This document shows positions 25,489-34,437 of a stretch of DNA of 64,000 nucleotides, in pieces. Source of the stretch: Dehalococcoidia bacterium. GTDB lineage: Bacteria > Chloroflexota > Dehalococcoidia > Bin125. Every line of letters begins with the position of its first letter. Within the stretch, counting starts at the first letter, position 1. The notes beneath the pieces are model-generated. The model saw only the letters and a list, made by a program, of their open reading frames with translations, was not told where the DNA came from and did no database searches. The stretch lies in contig JAJDTU010000013.1 in the NCBI GenBank assembly GCA_022826965.1, positions 372,001 to 436,000 on the forward strand. The letters run 5' to 3'. A program made the position numbers and the translations under genes.

Positions 25489-27381
25489 CTACCCGCTCCC
25501 GCCCGCTGCGGCTGCCGCCTCCGCCTCCTCCGCCGCCTCCGCCGGTTCCTCGGCCTGGGCTTGCGCCGACTCCTGATCGCGCAGCTCCAACTCGTAAATC
25601 TCGCGGTACAGGCCGCCCTCCTCCAGCAACTCGTCGTGCTTGCCTCGCTGAACGATGCGGCCCTTGTCAAGAACGAGGATCTGATCTGCCTCACGCAACG
25701 AGCGCAGACGGTGAGCAATCACGAATGTCGTGCGACCTCGCATCAGCGCCGCCATCGCCTGCTGGATCTCGAACTCGGTCGCCGCATCCACGGATGACGT
25801 CGAGTCGTCGAAGATCAGCACCCGCGGATCCATCAGCAGCGCCCGCGCGATCGCGATCCGCTGCTTCTGGCCGCCCGAGAAGTTGGCGCCGCGCTCCCCG
25901 ACCCAGGTGTCGTATTGCTCGGGCAGTCGATTGATGAAGTTGTGAATCCGCGCCAGCTTGGCGGCCGCTTCAATCTCCTCGTCGGTCGCGTCGGGCCGGC
26001 CGTAGGCGATGTTCTCCTTGAGCGTGGCGGCGAACAGGAACACCTCCTGCTGGACGATCGCGACCTGCTGGCGCAATGCCTCCAACGGCCATTCGCGCAC
26101 ATCCTGATCGTCGAAGGTGACTCGGCCGGCGCTGACGTCGTAGAAGCGTGGAATCAGATTGACGACCGTGGTCTTGCCGCTGCCGGTCAAACCCAACAGG
26201 GCGATCAGCTCGCCCGGCCGGGCCTCGAAGTCGATGTTGCCGAGCACCGGCGAACGCGGGTCGTAGGCGAATCCGACCTTGTCGAATTTGATGTGCCCCT
26301 GAGGATTCTGCGGAGCAACCGCGAGCGGATCGTCCTGGACTTCCGATTCCTGATCGAGGATCTCAAAGATCCGCACTCCGGCGGTTGCCGCCCGCGGGAC
26401 CATCATGACCATCCAGCCGAGCCCGCGAATCGGCATCTGCAGCACGGTCAGGAACATCAGGAACATCGTGAGTTCGCCCACGGTGAAGTTGCCGTTCACA
26501 ACCTCGCGACCGCCGTACCAGATTGTCAGCACGATCGCGGCGGCGCCCAGCATCGTCATCAGCGGCATGTTCACGGCCTGGACCATCGACGCGTCGTAGG
26601 AGCGCTGCTGCAACCAGCCCGCCGCGCGGCCGAACTTCTGCCCCTCGAACTCCGAACGGCCGAAGGCCTTGACGACGCGAATTCCCGACAACGCCTCCTG
26701 CAGCACCGTGCCCAACTGGGCCTGCGATTCCTGCACGTCGTTCCAAATGGGGCGCAACCGGCGCGCGACAAAGGCCGAGCGCGCCGAGATCAGGATCATG
26801 ATGCCCCAGACCATCAGCGCCAGCGGCCAGTTGATGAGCAGCATGATTACCAGGGTGCCGACGCCCAAGACGAGCGTGAACGACAGTTGCACGCCGCCGA
26901 AGTTGATGAACATCCGCACGACTTCCACGTCCTGCGTTGCGCGCACCATGATCTGGCCGGTCTCGGCCCCGTCGTGATAGCGGAAGGAGAGCGTCTGCAG
27001 GCGCTGGTAGATGGCGTTGCGCAGGTCGTAGGCAACCGTCTGACCAACCCACTCGGCCAGGTAGCGCTGCACAAACATCGAGGTCCCGCGCAGCACGGCC
27101 GCGCCGACCAGCGCCAGGCCGGCCACGAGTACCAGCCAGCCGGTGATCTCAATGACCGTTTCGCCGTCAACGATGTTGGTCGAGATCGCGATGTCGATCG
27201 CCCAGCGCAACAGCACCGGCGTCGCAATCGCGAACGCCGCCGTCGCCAGGATCGCGACGGCCGTGACCGACAACCCCTTCCAGTAGGGCAGGGCGAAGCG
27301 CAGGACGCGGCCGAGGATCAGAATCGAGATCGGCACGCGAACCCGCCGCTGCGGCTCGACTTCACTGCTCAGGGTGGTCAA
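25489..27381 (-). CDS. ABC exporter half-transporter, subunit with Asp in Walker B
   Basis: This 630-residue half-transporter has an N-terminal six-helix domain and a C-terminal ATPase. Walker A is GLTGSGKT and the signature is canonical, FSGGQKQ. Walker B reads LIFDDSTSSVD, with Asp where the catalytic Glu belongs. That is the pattern of the TM287-type subunit in heterodimeric exporters, where one composite ATP site is degenerate. A low-complexity Ala/Glu tail ends the protein (EEPAEAAEEAEA). It is the first gene of the pair, transcribed divergently from rimI across about 170 bp. Export of lipids or xenobiotics is a family-level inference. Confidence 0.92.
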   Translation of the reverse strand: MTTLSSEVEPQRRVRVPISILILGRVLRFALPYWKGLSVTAVAILATAAFAIATPVLLRWAIDIAISTNIVDGETVIEITGWLVLVAGLALVGAAVLRGTSMFVQRYLAEWVGQTVAYDLRNAIYQRLQTLSFRYHDGAETGQIMVRATQDVEVVRMFINFGGVQLSFTLVLGVGTLVIMLLINWPLALMVWGIMILISARSAFVARRLRPIWNDVQESQAQLGTVLQEALSGIRVVKAFGRSEFEGQKFGRAAGWLQQRSYDASMVQAVNMPLMTMLGAAAIVLTIWYGGREVVNGNFTVGELTMFLMFLTVLQMPIRGLGWMVMMVPRAATAGVRIFEILDQESEVQDDPLAVAPQNPQGHIKFDKVGFAYDPRSPVLGNIDFEARPGELIALLGLTGSGKTTVVNLIPRFYDVSAGRVTFDDQDVREWPLEALRQQVAIVQQEVFLFAATLKENIAYGRPDATDEEIEAAAKLARIHNFINRLPEQYDTWVGERGANFSGGQKQRIAIARALLMDPRVLIFDDSTSSVDAATEFEIQQAMAALMRGRTTFVIAHRLRSLREADQILVLDKGRIVQRGKHDELLEEGGLYREIYELELRDQESAQAQAEEPAEAAEEAEAAAAAGGSG

Positions 27382-27550
27382 TTTCGGCTCCCGACCGGGC
27401 GGCTGGTCTGCATCGCCCCGGCGTCGGTGCGCCGCTGAAACTCACTCATAACTCGACCGCATTATAGTCGCGGCCCTGCAGGTGCACAGTTGCCCGCAAC
27501 GCACCGCCTTACTCTGACTCAATCAGGGGCGCCCGAGCAAGACCATCAGC

Positions 27551-28159
27551 GTGACCGACCAACTCCTCCTCCGACCGATGACCCTCGACGATCTCGATGA
27601 CGTCGCAGAGCTGGACCAACGCGCATTCGGGGAGTCGGGCTGGAGCCGCCGCTACTTCGCCGGCGAATTGACCCAGTCGCCGATCAGCATCTTCTACGTG
27701 CTGGCCGATGCTCGACAACAGATCGTCGGCTACTTCGGTACCTGGCACGTGGTCGATCAACTGCACCTCTGCACGTTTGCAGTCGATCCGGAACGACAGG
27801 GACGGGGACTCGGCGCCCTGCTGCTCAACTGCGTGGTCCGGCTCGCCCAACGGCTGCAGTGCGAGCTCATCCAGCTCGAAGTACGCGAGTCCAACGAGGT
27901 CGCGAGGTCGCTTTACCGCAGCCGCGGTTTCAACGACGAGGCCGTGCGCTCCAATCTGTACTCGAATCCGCGAGAGGACGGCGTCCTGATGGGTATGCCG
28001 ACGCCGGCACAGATCGACCATTCATCGTGGCGACGGCCCGGAGCCGGGAGGTCCAGCGGTCTGCTGCTTCGCTGGGACGATCGGGGCGGCGCGACGGAGG
28101 AACGCTGGGGGAACGGTGGGCGGACCGCTGACGCGCCTGCGATACACTTCCCGCCATGA
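27551..28159 (+). CDS. rimI: GNAT N-acetyltransferase, RimI-like
   Basis: This resembles RimI, which acetylates the N-terminal alanine of ribosomal protein S18. The 202-residue protein has LRPMTLDDLDDVAELDQRAF at the start, the acetyl-CoA loop DPERQGRGLGALLL (about residues 79-92) and LEVRESNEVARSLYRSRGF, the classic RimI motif, at about 117-135. The last 45 residues, after MPTPAQIDHSS, are a Gly/Arg-rich tail that RimI proteins do not have; it may be disordered. It overlaps the next gene by 4 bp. Substrate assignment rests on family resemblance only. Confidence 0.85.
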   Translation: MTDQLLLRPMTLDDLDDVAELDQRAFGESGWSRRYFAGELTQSPISIFYVLADARQQIVGYFGTWHVVDQLHLCTFAVDPERQGRGLGALLLNCVVRLAQRLQCELIQLEVRESNEVARSLYRSRGFNDEAVRSNLYSNPREDGVLMGMPTPAQIDHSSWRRPGAGRSSGLLLRWDDRGGATEERWGNGGRTADAPAIHFPP

Positions 28160-28431
28160 ACCTCAACGATCAAATCGAAGCGCTGCTGGAACGTTCCCGC
28201 TACATCCGCGCGATCGGACCGACCACCGAAGATTTCATGCGTTGGCGCGATTCAACCGAGGAGCTGCTGGCCGACGCTGTCGGCGAGGAGCATCCGGTCA
28301 TGGCCAGCTATCGAGACGCCATCGGCCCGCGCGAATCGCTCGACGCCGAGGGCCTGCAAATCCACGGCCCCTACGGCATGGCGCCGAGACTCATCGCCGC
28401 CGAAGATGTCCTGCGCACGCTGGTGACCTAG
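28156..28431 (+). CDS. Small protein of unknown function
   Basis: This is a 91-residue soluble, acidic protein with no signal or membrane segment and no recognised domain. It looks mainly alpha-helical (DQIEALLERSRYIRAIG, STEELLADAVGEEHP). It overlaps rimI by 4 bp (ATGA), which supports real translation, and converges with the cytidylate kinase-like gene 6 bp away. No function is suggested. Confidence 0.6.
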   Translation: MNLNDQIEALLERSRYIRAIGPTTEDFMRWRDSTEELLADAVGEEHPVMASYRDAIGPRESLDAEGLQIHGPYGMAPRLIAAEDVLRTLVT

Positions 28432-28437
28432 GCCGCC

Positions 28438-29139
28438 TCAGACCGCCGTCGCCGCCTTCTTCTCCACGACCTCGGCAATCAGCTCGGCAGCGTGCACGTA
28501 CGTCAGATGCGTCGTATTGATCACCATGTCGTAGAGCAGCGGCGACCACACATCGACCTTCCAGAACTTCTGGTGGAAGGCGGCGCGGCCCTTGTTGAAC
28601 TCTTCGATCGAGCGCGCCGCCTGAATCTCGTCGACGCCTTCCCACTCCTGCACCCGCGCGAGCGCGACCGCCGGTTCGGCGACCAACTGTACATGGGTCG
28701 CGTCGGGCATCTCTCGCAACACCATCTGGCTGCCGCGGCCGATGATCACGACGTTGCCTCGTTGCGCAATCGACTCCATGATCTGCGAGGTCGTGGCCAG
28801 GATCGCGCGGTCGTCGACGACGCCGGAGCCACTGTCGGTCAGTTCCTGGTAACTCTGCGAGAGCATCAGCTCCAGGTTGCCGGAACCGAGCATCGGATCA
28901 ATCGCCCCGCCCGCGGCCGAGCGTTCCAGGGCGCGCTGCAGGAAGTGCCCCAATCGGGCTCGCAGCGAGTCCGTCCGCTCGTCTTTCTCGGCCACCTCCG
29001 ACACCGTCCGACCGAGCTGTCGGGAGGCGTCAACCAACACCGTCTGGTCGATGTATTCGAGGCCGAGTTCGCGGCTCAGGCGCCGCGCGACATCGCGCGC
29101 GCCCGCGCCGTACTGGCTGGATACGGTCACGACCGGCAT
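28438..29139 (-). CDS. Cytidylate kinase-like family protein
   Basis: This 233-residue P-loop kinase-like protein belongs to the family that resembles cytidylate kinase but lacks firm substrate data. It begins VVTVSSQYGAGARDVARRLS, a GxGxx(K/R)-type loop with Arg in place of the usual GKS. GLEYIDQTVLVDA follows. GNVVIIGRGSQMVL is near residue 130, and the C-terminal segment FYNKG-like FNKGRAAFHQKFW and DMVINTTHLTY matches the family. The strong start is at ATG 29139. The neighbours give no pathway clue. Confidence 0.78.
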   Translation of the reverse strand: MPVVTVSSQYGAGARDVARRLSRELGLEYIDQTVLVDASRQLGRTVSEVAEKDERTDSLRARLGHFLQRALERSAAGGAIDPMLGSGNLELMLSQSYQELTDSGSGVVDDRAILATTSQIMESIAQRGNVVIIGRGSQMVLREMPDATHVQLVAEPAVALARVQEWEGVDEIQAARSIEEFNKGRAAFHQKFWKVDVWSPLLYDMVINTTHLTYVHAAELIAEVVEKKAATAV

Positions 29140-29265
29140 CGCGCACCTCCACGGCTGACGCCTATCCCCGATGTATCTGTCCCCGATTCGATGGGGGCAT
29201 CCGGAGTCGGCACGCTCAGATTACTCCACCAGAAGAGCGAGCAAGAGCGAGCGGGCCTGGACCGG

Positions 29266-29829
29266 CTAGAGGTCCGCCATCATCGAACCGAGCGCTAACG
29301 ATCGTCGCAGCGACCAGCCGGACGGCCCTTCAGCCTGCTCGACCTGATCGAACACCCCGACGTGGGTCACGACCAGGAAGTACTTCTGGGCCGACAGCGA
29401 CTCTGCCGCGCTCAGCGCCTCGGCCTCGCGCCGAAAGCGTCCGACGGTGAGCGCGGTCCGCTCCAGCGGCGAGCGCGAGCGGATCAGCGCGTTGGGCGCC
29501 TGCTCGGGGTAGAGGTCGCGATAGACGATTGATGAGATCCGCTGCGCGTCTTCGGCGCCCTGCTCGGCGACCATCTGCAGGAGGTGTTCGCCGTCGTCGT
29601 ACCACGATTGCGGCGCGCCCAGTTCGAGCATGAAGGGATGGAACAGGCCGAGGATGACCTCGAGCATCTGCTGTAGATCCTCGAGCCCGTAGTGGTCGTC
29701 GAACTGGTCGGTGACGGGTATGTGCGGTGGCGTGGCGTCGACTCGCTCACGGTCGTAGAGCGCCCGAACCAGGTCGATCTGAGCACGCGCCTGTTCGTCG
29801 GGCACCAGGGCCAGCATCCGTTGCACCAT
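29266..29829 (-). CDS. Uncharacterised protein, possible 2'-5' RNA ligase-like (2H) fold
   Basis: This 187-residue protein begins MLALVPDEQARAQIDLVRALYD and contains ATPPHIPVTDQF near residue 33. The order resembles the first half of 2H phosphoesterases (short hydrophobic strand, helix, then PHIT). The HxT/S motif would be degenerate (HIP), and no second copy is clear. The middle (EVILGLFHPFMLELG, YDDGEHLLQMVAEQG) is amphipathic. The assignment is weak; a plain hypothetical protein is equally likely. It lies between the hsp20 terminator and the cytidylate kinase-like gene on the same strand. Confidence 0.5.
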   Translation of the reverse strand: MVQRMLALVPDEQARAQIDLVRALYDRERVDATPPHIPVTDQFDDHYGLEDLQQMLEVILGLFHPFMLELGAPQSWYDDGEHLLQMVAEQGAEDAQRISSIVYRDLYPEQAPNALIRSRSPLERTALTVGRFRREAEALSAAESLSAQKYFLVVTHVGVFDQVEQAEGPSGWSLRRSLALGSMMADL

Positions 29830-29848
29830 GCGATCAGGTTAAACCAAG

Positions 29849-29873
29849 GTGGCTCCCCGCTTCGGGGAGCCAC
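29849..29873 (-). terminator. Hairpin downstream of hsp20, likely terminator
   Basis: A perfect 11-bp stem (GTGGCTCCCCG with CGGGGAGCCAC) closes a 3-nt loop. In the hsp20 direction it is followed by CTTGGTTTAA, a modest T tract. It lies about 74 bp past the hsp20 stop and just before the next gene's start. Confidence 0.7.
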
Positions 29874-29946
29874 TCGTGGAGCGATGTTCGCTGCTGCCAA
29901 GCAATCTTGAACCCGGGCTTGTTGACGTGAGCCCTGCGCTTCCGCG

Positions 29947-30456
29947 CTAGTCTTCCTCGACGACCTCGGCGACTGCCTCGCTGACCTGCCCGGTGTTGAT
30001 TGCGATCTTCTGCGGCTCGGGCTCGTCGCCCCTGGGCAGCGAGAGTTCGAGCACACCGTTGCTCAGGTGGGCGGAGATCCTCGAAGCGTCATACGACGGG
30101 TCGAGCCGGAACGTGCGGGAGAGCACGGTGCGCGTCACTTCGCGCCGGCGGTACCTGCGATCTTCGCCGTTGCCGCCTTCGGACCCTTCGTCGGTCGCGC
30201 GCTCGGCGTGGATGCGGAGCTGGCCGTCGTCGACGGTCACCGCGATCTCGTCCTCTTCGAAGCCCGGCACCCAAGCCTCAACGCCGACGCCGTCCTCGGT
30301 GTCGAACACGTTGACCGGCAACTGCCATGAACTCGTCGCTCCGGCCGGTGCAGGCGCCGACGTCCGACGTGGGCGACGCCCAAAGGCCCTGCCAAATGGC
30401 GCGTTGAACAGGCTGTCAAACTCCGCAAACGGATCGCGAATCAGGATCTTGCTCAT
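29947..30456 (-). CDS. hsp20: Small heat-shock protein Hsp20
   Basis: This is an ATP-independent holdase of 169 residues with an alpha-crystallin domain. The N-terminus is DPFAEFDSLFNAPFGRAFG, followed by an Ala/Pro-rich linker. The crystallin domain begins LPVNVFDTEDGVGVEAWVPG and includes FRLDPSYDASRISAHLSNGVLEL. The ILI-type anchor in the tail is relaxed to IAINTG. AAAGGG lies correctly before ATG 30456, so the upstream in-frame ATG at 30477 is not used. It is transcribed divergently from dnaJ-hspR-clpC. Both arms probably share the dyads at 30563-30617 and respond to HspR. Confidence 0.92.
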   Translation of the reverse strand: MSKILIRDPFAEFDSLFNAPFGRAFGRRPRRTSAPAPAGATSSWQLPVNVFDTEDGVGVEAWVPGFEEDEIAVTVDDGQLRIHAERATDEGSEGGNGEDRRYRRREVTRTVLSRTFRLDPSYDASRISAHLSNGVLELSLPRGDEPEPQKIAINTGQVSEAVAEVVEED

Positions 30457-30562
30457 TGTTTGTCCCTTTCTGAGCATTCGTCGTCGGCTCAGCCCGCTTG
30501 CTGATCCGACCGCTTGATGAAACCTTATATAGGCTCACTCAACTTATCAACTATCAGTTCCG

Positions 30563-30578
30563 TATGTTGCGAAACATA
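30563..30578. promoter_or_regulatory. Inverted repeat between hsp20 and dnaJ (candidate operator)
   Basis: TATGTT-GCGA-AACATA is a perfect 6-bp dyad lying midway between the divergent heat-shock genes, in an AT-rich stretch unusual for this window. It differs from the actinobacterial HAIR and from CIRCE. Binding by the HspR encoded downstream is inferred from position. Confidence 0.5.
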
Positions 30579-30600
30579 TCAGGATTCAAGCCCAAATAGC

Positions 30601-30617
30601 TGATAGCATAGCTATCA
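30601..30617. promoter_or_regulatory. Inverted repeat just upstream of dnaJ (candidate HspR operator)
   Basis: TGATAGC-ATA-GCTATCA is a perfect 7-bp dyad ending 13 bp before the dnaJ start. The half-site core TATCA recurs nearby (about 30545, 30552 and 30577), suggesting a repeated recognition element. MerR-type regulators such as HspR bind dyads of this size over promoters. Assignment to HspR is inference. Confidence 0.55.
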
Positions 30618-30630
30618 AGGACAGGAAAAC

Positions 30631-31605
30631 ATGCCCGGCGACTTCTACGAAATCCTCGGCGTGCCGCGCGACGCCTCCGATAAGGACATTAGTTCAGCAT
30701 ACCGCAAACTAGCCCGTCAATTCCACCCGGATGTGACAGGTGGCGATCATGATGCCGAAGCGCGGTTCAAGGAAGTCAACGCCGCGCACGACGTGCTCGG
30801 CGATCCCGACAAGCGCGCCGCCTACAACAGGTGGGGCGACCAGTGGGAACACGCGGAGCAGCTGGAGGAGATGCAGCGCCAGCGCGGCGGGTTTGGCGGA
30901 TTCGGCGGATTCGGCGGGGGGCCACCGTTCGGCGGACAAGCGGGCGCACGGCAAGGCAACATCCACTTCGATTTCGGCGAGCAGTTTGGCGACACATCTG
31001 ATCTTGGGGATCTGGGCGACCTGTTCGGCAACCTCTTCGGTGCGCGCGGCGGCTCGCGCGCGCCTCAGGCGCCGACCAGAGGCCGCGACATCGAGCACAA
31101 CCTCAGCGTCTCGCTGCGCGAGGCGTTCCGCGGCACCACCCGCACGATCCAACGACCCGGCGGCTCGCGGATCGAGGTCACGATCCCGCCAGGCGTCGAT
31201 AGCGGTTCGCGGATCAAGATCTCCGGCAAGGGCGAGGACTCGCCCTATCCCGCGCAGGGACAGCCCGGCGACCTCTTCCTGATCATCGGTGTCGACGAGG
31301 ACCCCGTCTTCGAGCGTCGCGGCGACGACGTTCACGTGTTCGTCGATGTCCCCATTGTTACGGCCGCGCTGGGCGGCGAAGCGGTTGTACGGACGCTGAG
31401 CGGGAGCGGCGGTCTCGCGCTCAAGATCCCGGCCGGGACCCAGAACGGCCGCGTCTTCCGGCTTACGGGGCAGGGCATGCCGCGGTTCAAGCGGGAGGGG
31501 CGGGGCGACATCCTCGCCGAGGTCTCTCTGCAACTCCCGGAACCGCTCACACCCGAACAGATTGAACTCTTCCAACAACTCCGTGACCTGGAAGGCGGAG
31601 CATGA
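30631..31605 (+). CDS. dnaJ: DnaJ/CbpA-type co-chaperone
   Basis: This is a J-domain protein that stimulates DnaK ATPase. The 324-residue chain has an N-terminal J domain (YEILGVPRDASDKDI, HPDVTGG with the HPD triad at about 32-34) and a Gly/Phe-rich linker (GGFGGFGGFGGG). Two C-terminal substrate-binding domains follow, with GRDIEHNLSVSLREAF. The CxxCxGxG zinc repeats of type I DnaJ are absent, so it is type II (CbpA-like). It is the first gene of an operon with hspR and clpC, joined by ATGA overlaps. No dnaK or grpE lies beside it, so it must serve a DnaK encoded elsewhere. Confidence 0.92.
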   Translation: MPGDFYEILGVPRDASDKDISSAYRKLARQFHPDVTGGDHDAEARFKEVNAAHDVLGDPDKRAAYNRWGDQWEHAEQLEEMQRQRGGFGGFGGFGGGPPFGGQAGARQGNIHFDFGEQFGDTSDLGDLGDLFGNLFGARGGSRAPQAPTRGRDIEHNLSVSLREAFRGTTRTIQRPGGSRIEVTIPPGVDSGSRIKISGKGEDSPYPAQGQPGDLFLIIGVDEDPVFERRGDDVHVFVDVPIVTAALGGEAVVRTLSGSGGLALKIPAGTQNGRVFRLTGQGMPRFKREGRGDILAEVSLQLPEPLTPEQIELFQQLRDLEGGA

Positions 31606-31952
31606 TGACCGACCAACCCGTCTACACGATCCGCATTGCCGCGCAGCTCGTCGGCGTCCACCAGCAGACGCTGCGCACCTACGAGCGCGAAGGCCTGCTC
31701 ATCCCGGCGCGGACCGCCGGCCGGCAACGCCTGTACAGCCAGAACGACATCGAGCGCCTGCTGATGATCCGCCGGCTGATCGACGAACTCGGCGTCAACC
31801 TCGCCGGCGCCGACATCATCCTTCGACTGCGGCAACAGATCGACGAACTGCAGCACGAGAACCGGCAGCTCAAGCGAGAGCTGCAACGAGTACGCGACCA
31901 ACAACTTCCCGCCGTCCAGCCCGACGGCACGAGAACGGAGCGACGACGATGA
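31602..31952 (+). CDS. hspR: MerR-family heat-shock repressor HspR
   Basis: This is a DNA-binding repressor of chaperone genes. The 116-residue protein has the MerR helix-turn-helix (YTIRIAAQLVGVHQQTLRTYEREGL, split here only by description) and the winged RTAGRQRLYSQNDIERL. A coiled-coil dimerisation helix rich in Leu and Gln follows (QIDELQHENRQLKREL), and the tail is basic. HspR typically represses its own operon and needs DnaK as co-repressor. It is coupled to dnaJ and clpC by ATGA overlaps at both ends. The dyads upstream of dnaJ are the natural targets. Confidence 0.92.
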   Translation: MMTDQPVYTIRIAAQLVGVHQQTLRTYEREGLLIPARTAGRQRLYSQNDIERLLMIRRLIDELGVNLAGADIILRLRQQIDELQHENRQLKRELQRVRDQQLPAVQPDGTRTERRR

Positions 31953-34378
31953 TGCGACGAGACCGGTTCACCAATCAGGCGCAGCAGTTGCTCGAAGCCT
32001 CGCAGCAACTCGTGCGCGAGAAGCGGCATGCGCAGTGGGACGTCGAGCACCTGCTGGCCAGCATCGCGCGGGTCGAGGACGGGCTCGCGAGCGACCTGCT
32101 CAACGCGCTCAACGTCGACCGCGCCCGCCTGCGGGCCGACGCGGACACCGCGATCGACGCCGCACCCAAGCTCAGCTACGACGTGGTCCAGCTCACGGTC
32201 ACACCGCGAGTGGTGCAACTGCTTGAGCGGGCCAACGTCGAGGCCGAGCGCCTCAACGACGAATACGTCGGGGTGGAGCACCTGTTGATCGCCCTGACCG
32301 GCGACTCCGGCGGTCCGGCCGCGCAGATCGTCCGCGCCCACGGCATCACGGCGGAGCGACTCTACTCGGCGCTCCAGCAGATCCGCGGCTCGCGGCGCGT
32401 CGACCAGCCGGACGCCGAGTCTCACTACGACTCGCTCAACCGCTACGCCACCGACATCACCCGGCTTGCGGCGGAAGGCAAGCTCGACCCTGTCATCGGC
32501 CGCGACGTCGAGATCCGGCGCGTCTTGCAGATCCTCAACCGGCGGACCAAGAACAATCCGGTGATCATCGGCGAGGCCGGGGTGGGTAAGACCGCAATCG
32601 CCGAGGCGCTGGCGCAGCGCATGGCGGCCGACGATGTGCCCGACACCCTGCGCGGCAAGCGCCTGATGTCGCTCGATATGGGCGTGCTGCTCGCCGGCGC
32701 CAAGTTTCGCGGCGAGTTCGAGGAGCGGCTCAAGTCGGTGATTGACGAGGTTCGCGATTCAGAGGGGCAGGTCATCCTGTTCATCGACGAACTGCACACC
32801 GTGGTCGGGGCGGGCGCGGCGGAAGGGGCGATCGACGCCGCCAACATGCTCAAGCCGCCGCTCGCGAGAGGCGAACTGCGTGTCGTCGGCGCGACGACGC
32901 TGGACGAGTACCGCCGGCACATCGAGAAGGACGCGGCGCTCGAGCGGCGCTTCGCGCCCGTCTATCTGGACGAACCGTCGACCGAGGACACGATCGAGAT
33001 TCTCAACGCGCTGAAGCCCCGCTACGAGGCCCACCACGGAGTTGTAATCAGCGGCGAGGCGATCGAAGCGGCGGTCCGGCTCTCGCAGCGTTACCTGACC
33101 GAGCGCCACCTGCCGGACAAGGCGATCGACCTGATCGATGAGGCCGCTTCGCGGCTCGTGATCGACAACCAGTCGCCGCCGACCCGGGTGGTCGAGCTGC
33201 GCCGCCGGGTCGATGAACTGAAGCAGGAGCAGGAAGCCGCCGCGCAGCGCGAGGACTACGAGACCGCCGCGCGGATCAAGCAGGAGTTGCTCGGCATCCA
33301 ATCGGAGGTCCAAGCCAGCCGCGAGGACTGGGACGCCGAACACGAGCAGCGCGACACGGTGCACGAGCGCGATATCGCCGAACTGATCGGCGAAATGACC
33401 GGCATCCCGGTCAGCCGGATGCTCGAAGACGACGAGGCGCGTCTGCTGCACATCGAGGAGGAGCTGCACGACCGGGTGATCGGCCAGTCCGACGCCGTCA
33501 GCGTCGTGTCCGACGCGATCCGCCGCGCTCGCGCGGGGCTCAAGGATCCGACCCGGCCGATCGGCTCGTTCATCTTCGTCGGACCGACCGGGGTCGGCAA
33601 GACCGAGCTGGCCAAGGCGCTGGCGGAGTACCTGTTCGACACCGAGGACGCACTGGTCCGGCTCGACATGTCCGAGTACCAGGAGCGTCACACCGTGAGC
33701 CGGATCGTCGGCGCGCCTCCGGGCTACGTCGGGTACGACGACGGCGGCGGTCTGACCGAACTGGTCCGCCGACGGCCCTTCCGCGTCGTCCTGCTGGACG
33801 AGATCGAGAAGGCCCACCCGGACGTCTTCAACCTGCTGCTGCAGGTGCTCGACGACGGCCGGATCACCGACGGCCAGGGGCGCACGGTCGACTTCCGCAA
33901 CACGGTCGTGATCATGACCAGCAACCTTGGCACGACGGCGAGGCTGCAAGGCGGCATCGGCTTCAACTCGAGCCACGACGAGCGTGCCAAGGACTCGGAG
34001 AAGGCGCTGCGCGACTTCTTCCGGCCCGAGTTCCTCAACCGGGTCGACGAGATCGTCGTCTTCGATCCGCTGGCTGAGGACGAACTGCTGCAGATCGTCG
34101 ATCTGATCGCGAACGAGGAACGCGGCCGGCTCGCGGAGATGGGGCGCAGCTTCGAGCTGACCGACGCCGCACGCCGACAGCTCGCCAGAGACGGCTACGA
34201 TCCCGCCTTCGGCGCTCGACCGCTGCGCCGTGTCTTCCAACGCCGGATCGAGAACCCGCTGAGCAAGCTGCTGATCGCCGGCGACTTCGCTGAAGGCGAC
34301 ACGGTACGGGTCGATTACGCCGAAGACGAGTACAGGTTTGCGAGCGCCGGCGCTCGTGAACCGGTTGCTGTCGACTGA
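31949..34378 (+). CDS. clpC: Clp ATPase, ClpC-type (two AAA domains, short UVR middle domain)
   Basis: This is a hexameric unfoldase of 809 residues. A Clp-N double repeat comes first, then AAA-1 with GEAGVGKT and LFIDELHT. The short middle region contains a UVR-like motif ([16 protein letters not shown]), then AAA-2 with [20 protein letters not shown] and [13 protein letters not shown]. The short middle domain makes it ClpC-like, not ClpB, which has a long coiled coil. QGGIGFNSS carries an IGF loop expected for ClpP docking. ATG 31949 overlaps the hspR stop; the frame continues upstream into hspR but that is not used. ClpS at 3651-3995 is a plausible adaptor. Confidence 0.93.
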   Translation: MMRRDRFTNQAQQLLEASQQLVREKRHAQWDVEHLLASIARVEDGLASDLLNALNVDRARLRADADTAIDAAPKLSYDVVQLTVTPRVVQLLERANVEAERLNDEYVGVEHLLIALTGDSGGPAAQIVRAHGITAERLYSALQQIRGSRRVDQPDAESHYDSLNRYATDITRLAAEGKLDPVIGRDVEIRRVLQILNRRTKNNPVIIGEAGVGKTAIAEALAQRMAADDVPDTLRGKRLMSLDMGVLLAGAKFRGEFEERLKSVIDEVRDSEGQVILFIDELHTVVGAGAAEGAIDAANMLKPPLARGELRVVGATTLDEYRRHIEKDAALERRFAPVYLDEPSTEDTIEILNALKPRYEAHHGVVISGEAIEAAVRLSQRYLTERHLPDKAIDLIDEAASRLVIDNQSPPTRVVELRRRVDELKQEQEAAAQREDYETAARIKQELLGIQSEVQASREDWDAEHEQRDTVHERDIAELIGEMTGIPVSRMLEDDEARLLHIEEELHDRVIGQSDAVSVVSDAIRRARAGLKDPTRPIGSFIFVGPTGVGKTELAKALAEYLFDTEDALVRLDMSEYQERHTVSRIVGAPPGYVGYDDGGGLTELVRRRPFRVVLLDEIEKAHPDVFNLLLQVLDDGRITDGQGRTVDFRNTVVIMTSNLGTTARLQGGIGFNSSHDERAKDSEKALRDFFRPEFLNRVDEIVVFDPLAEDELLQIVDLIANEERGRLAEMGRSFELTDAARRQLARDGYDPAFGARPLRRVFQRRIENPLSKLLIAGDFAEGDTVRVDYAEDEYRFASAGAREPVAVD

Positions 34379-34403
34379 GGGACGAAATGTGATCGGTAGC
34401 GGG

Positions 34404-34432
34404 GCCCCCACCCACTCGCAGAGGGAGGGGGC
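34404..34432. terminator. Hairpin between convergent clpC and the CxxC protein gene
   Basis: GCCCCC-A-CCC pairs with GGG-A-GGGGGC around a 9-nt loop, with one A-A mismatch. It lies 25 bp after clpC and just past the stop of the gene at 34438-34740, so it could end transcription from either side. There is no strong T tract. Confidence 0.5.
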
Positions 34433-34437
34433 AGGGG

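Noticed and set aside
30563-30617. CIRCE element (HrcA operator)
   Set aside because: The TTAGCACTC-N9-GAGTGCTAA consensus is absent; the regulator in the operon is HspR, not HrcA.
31562-31948. ClpC start 129 codons further upstream
   Set aside because: This stretch lies inside dnaJ and hspR in another frame. ATG 31949 overlaps the hspR stop as in the other junctions and gives a normal Clp-N start.
31949-34378. ClpB disaggregase
   Set aside because: There is no long coiled-coil middle domain, but a short UVR-like motif and an IGF ClpP-docking loop. These mark ClpC.
34404-34432. A fourth copy of the two-hairpin repeat
   Set aside because: It lacks the small hairpin and the long C/G stem order; it is better treated as a simple terminator-like hairpin.
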